Notes under the pieces: model-generated
Database searches by the model: none
Told to the model about the DNA's origin: nothing
The model's input: only the letters and a program-made list of their open reading frames with translations
In this document: one piece after another, positions 62,108 to 64,000 of the stretch
How positions within the stretch are numbered: position 1 is the first letter of the stretch
Layout: the number at the start of each line of letters is the position of its first letter
Assembly (NCBI GenBank): GCA_002839095.1
Contig: PGXL01000001.1
Location: 186,001 to 250,000, forward strand
Direction of reading: 5' to 3'
Length of the DNA stretch: 64,000 nucleotides
Source: Tenericutes bacterium HGW-Tenericutes-2
GTDB taxonomy: Bacteria; Bacillota_I; Bacilli_A; Acholeplasmatales; Acholeplasmataceae
Made by a program: the position numbers and the translations under genes

Positions 62108-62836
62108 CTATTTCAATTTAGATGCAGCATTCTCATCAATAATAACTGTGCAATCTGGATGTAATTGAAGAATGGATGCTGGTAAACTTTTAGAGACCTT
62201 ACCTTTAATCATTTTATGAATCACCTTGGCTTTTTCTTTGCCTGAAGCGATTAATAATATTTTTTTAGCATACATAATATTTTTGATGCCCATGGTAATT
62301 GCGAACTTTGGAACTTCATCAATATTATTATTGAAGAACCTTGAGTTATCCATTCTGGTTTGTTCATCAAGTGTTACAATAAATGTTTCATTCCCAAGAG
62401 GTGTTCCTGGCTCATTAAAGCCGATATGCCCGTTTGTTCCGATACCTAGTATTTGAACATCTAGTTGATTTTCACGTAGTATTTTATTATAGTCTTCAGC
62501 TAAATGATCTAATCTAGTGATGTCATTGTTTGGAATATGAATATGCTCATCTTGAATATCGATATGCTTAAATAAATGCTCATGCATAAAAGAATAGTAG
62601 CTTTGTGGATGGCTTCTATCAATGCCTATGTACTCATCAAGATTGTAGGAAACTACATCCTTGAAGGATATTTTATTTTTTTGGTACGCTTCAATTAAGT
62701 TATTATATAACCCAATTGGAGAGGATCCAGTAGCAAGACCAATTTTAAGCTCCGGATTCTTGTTGATTTCTTTAATAACGATTGAAGCTGCTTTTTTTGA
62801 TACCTCATCGTAGTCTTTGCATATAATAATTTTCAT
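62108..62836 (-). CDS. nagB: Glucosamine-6-phosphate deaminase
   Basis: Converts glucosamine-6-phosphate to fructose-6-phosphate and ammonia. Motifs GLATGSSPIGLYNNL (about 34-48), YNLDEYIG (about 66-73) and GIGTNGHIGFNEPG (about 131-144, with active-site His) are clear. 242 residues. Twenty nt after murQ; together with murQ and a kinase it forms an amino-sugar recovery operon. Confidence 0.97.
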   Translation of the reverse strand: MKIIICKDYDEVSKKAASIVIKEINKNPELKIGLATGSSPIGLYNNLIEAYQKNKISFKDVVSYNLDEYIGIDRSHPQSYYSFMHEHLFKHIDIQDEHIHIPNNDITRLDHLAEDYNKILRENQLDVQILGIGTNGHIGFNEPGTPLGNETFIVTLDEQTRMDNSRFFNNNIDEVPKFAITMGIKNIMYAKKILLIASGKEKAKVIHKMIKGKVSKSLPASILQLHPDCTVIIDENAASKLK

Positions 62837-62856
62837 GCGAACTCCATCTCTACCTT

Positions 62857-63762
62857 TTATCTATTCTTTTTCAAGGATTCACGGATATTTCCGTTATGTT
62901 CATCTAGTAATTCTTCAATCTTCTTACGGTCTTCAACCTTTGAAATAATACCAAATATTGCGTATTTTACTGAATTATAACGATTTAGGTATTCTTCAGC
63001 TACCTCCTGAGTTACTCCAGTGACTTCCATCACGATGCGTTGTGCTCTTGAGACTAATTTGTTATTTGACATTTGGACATCAATCATTAAGTTTTCATAG
63101 ACTTTTCCTATTTTGACCATAGAAGCTGTTGTTATCATGTTAAGGATTAGCTTTTGAGCAGTTCCTGACTTCATGCGTGTTGATCCAGTGAGTGGCTCAG
63201 CGCCAGTAATCGCTTCAATTGGATATTTCGCATGCTTAGCAATTTCTGAATCAGCTGATGTGGTTATACAGCCTGTATTACATCCTAATTCATTTGCATA
63301 TTCAACACCACCAATTGCATATGGTGTTCTTCCGCTTGCTGCAATTCCAATCACAAAGTCCTTACTCGTTAAATGATGCTTCTTTAAATCATCCTTTGCT
63401 TGCTTTGGAGAATCCTCAACACCTTCAACAGAATATCTGAGTGCATAATCGCCACCAGCAATAATACCTGTGACCATATCGTTAGGAACACCAAAAGTAG
63501 GAGGACATTCGCTAGCGTCTAATACGCCAAGTCTTCCACTGGTTCCAGCACCTAGATAAAATAATCTTCCACCCTTTTTGAAGGTTTCAGTGACCATGTC
63601 AACGACGATTGCAATTTGACCAATTGCTTTTTCAACAGCAAGTGGTACAGTTTTGTCTTCGTTATTGAGTAGTCTTAATATTTCTGTCGTAGACACTAAA
63701 TCAATATTCTTTGTGTTTTCATTTCTTTTTTCTGTGCTGATTTTACTTATATCTATCATCAT
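62857..63762 (-). CDS. murQ: N-acetylmuramic acid 6-phosphate etherase
   Basis: Removes the lactyl ether of MurNAc-6-phosphate to give GlcNAc-6-phosphate. SIS-type sugar-phosphate domain with FYLGAGTSGRLGVLDASECPPTF (about 68-90) and a conserved SGRTPYAIGG region. 301 residues. I use the ATG at 63762, which overlaps the kinase stop as ATGA and has AGAGG 5 nt upstream. It suggests use of peptidoglycan sugars, either its own or from other bacteria. Confidence 0.96.
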   Translation of the reverse strand: MMIDISKISTEKRNENTKNIDLVSTTEILRLLNNEDKTVPLAVEKAIGQIAIVVDMVTETFKKGGRLFYLGAGTSGRLGVLDASECPPTFGVPNDMVTGIIAGGDYALRYSVEGVEDSPKQAKDDLKKHHLTSKDFVIGIAASGRTPYAIGGVEYANELGCNTGCITTSADSEIAKHAKYPIEAITGAEPLTGSTRMKSGTAQKLILNMITTASMVKIGKVYENLMIDVQMSNNKLVSRAQRIVMEVTGVTQEVAEEYLNRYNSVKYAIFGIISKVEDRKKIEELLDEHNGNIRESLKKNR

Positions 63763-64000
63763 TGACACCTCTTAGAAAGTTTTAGAAACCCCAAATAATA
63801 TGCTCCAATCACAGGTTCAATCGGATGAATATCTAATTCAAAATCTTTCAAACTTATTTTTAGTTCTTCTATTAATGTATCTTTCACATACGGAGCGTTT
63901 AATAAAAAACCGCCACGTAGTGCTATAACTACCTTTTCTTTCTTATTGGATAGATTATATGCATTCAGTGTTTGTTTCGCTAAATATCTACCCTCTTGCT
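63759..64000 (-). CDS. BadF/BadG-type N-acetylglucosamine kinase, C-terminus (partial)
   Basis: The last 80 residues of a gene entering from the right edge. The conserved C-terminal region VVIALRGGFLLNAPYVKD and IEPVIGAYYLGFL match the BadF/BadG/BcrA/BcrD ATPase family used as GlcNAc or amino-sugar kinases. The stop overlaps the murQ start (ATGA). In this operon it likely phosphorylates GlcNAc or MurNAc. Confidence 0.75.
   Translation of the reverse strand, partial: QEGRYLAKQTLNAYNLSNKKEKVVIALRGGFLLNAPYVKDTLIEELKISLKDFELDIHPIEPVIGAYYLGFLKLSKRCQ

Noticed and set aside
1-64000. Mycoplasma-type genetic code with TGA as tryptophan
   Set aside because: Genes such as kamA end cleanly at TGA and tryptophans are encoded by TGG; reading through would extend proteins past family ends.
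1-64000. rRNA, tRNA, insertion sequences, phage genes, replication origin
   Set aside because: None recognised by eye on either strand; a tRNA scan could still find a short gene I missed.

Overview
The window is AT-rich and uses TGA as an ordinary stop codon: kamA, for example, ends in TGA and tryptophan is read from TGG. Genes are tightly packed with Gram-positive-style AGGAGG ribosome binding sites, TTGACA/TATAAT promoters, cis-acting riboswitches, CcpA-type cre sites and many lipoproteins. This fits an anaerobic, amino-acid-fermenting member of the low-GC Gram-positive lineage. A free-living Mollicutes relative of the Izemoplasma/Acholeplasma kind is my best guess, but that is inference from gene content and no marker gene was tested.

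Layout. 1-5910: a lysine-to-butyrate fermentation operon on the minus strand (MaoC hydratase, atoD, atoA, kal, kce, kdd, kamA, kamB, running off the left edge). It sits behind a lysine riboswitch with its own terminator, and a cre site overlaps the promoter. 6037-8880: a small membrane protein, then a cobalamin-riboswitch operon with a transcobalamin-like lipoprotein, a second DUF4430-like protein and an ECF S component. 8957-18790: one apparent operon, tnaA-buk-ptb-hutH-hutU-ftcD-hutI-fchA, joining tryptophan and histidine breakdown to ATP formation from butyryl-CoA. 18980-20435: an eight-unit array of a conserved, covarying stem-loop element, downstream of a small lipoprotein gene and upstream of the tnaA operon. 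I consider this the most interesting unexplained structure here. 20599-24550: a Na+-NQR/Rnf-type membrane complex (rnfD, rnfG, rnfE, rnfA, nqrF) without NqrA, RnfB or RnfC. 24642-29800: ridA, a GNAT acetyltransferase, htpG, and an adenosylcobalamin-dependent ribonucleotide reductase. 30114-33158: an XPD/DinG-type helicase with an N-terminal nuclease domain, and a SRAP/YedK protein. 33245-40637: lipoproteins, a methyltransferase, an RND exporter with its TetR repressor and operator, a GtrA protein and small proteins. 40728-49010: a complete ten-gene histidine biosynthesis operon with a histidine-rich leader peptide and attenuator. 49070-52660: a PhnCDE-type ABC transporter with two permeases. 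52770-58732: an MFS transporter divergent from an FMN reductase around an 18-bp palindrome, envelope proteins including an ice-binding-type lipoprotein, a cytochrome b5-like lipoprotein with a ferric-reductase-like membrane protein, and a 55-residue ferredoxin. 58826-64000: a DEAD-box RNA helicase with a repeat tail, two extracytoplasmic proteins, and amino-sugar genes (nagB, murQ, and the end of a BadF-type kinase).

How it fits together. Lysine, histidine and tryptophan are fermented. Lysine, through crotonyl-CoA, and the buk/ptb pair point to butyrate and substrate-level ATP. The lysine aminomutase KamDE (expected just left of the window) and the class II ribonucleotide reductase both use adenosylcobalamin, which gives a reason for the riboswitch-controlled B12 uptake genes between the fermentation operons. 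The NqrF/Rnf-like complex could couple NADH oxidation to a sodium gradient. Histidine is both made and degraded by genes in this window, so the his attenuator and the cre site at the fermentation operon probably keep the two pathways apart.
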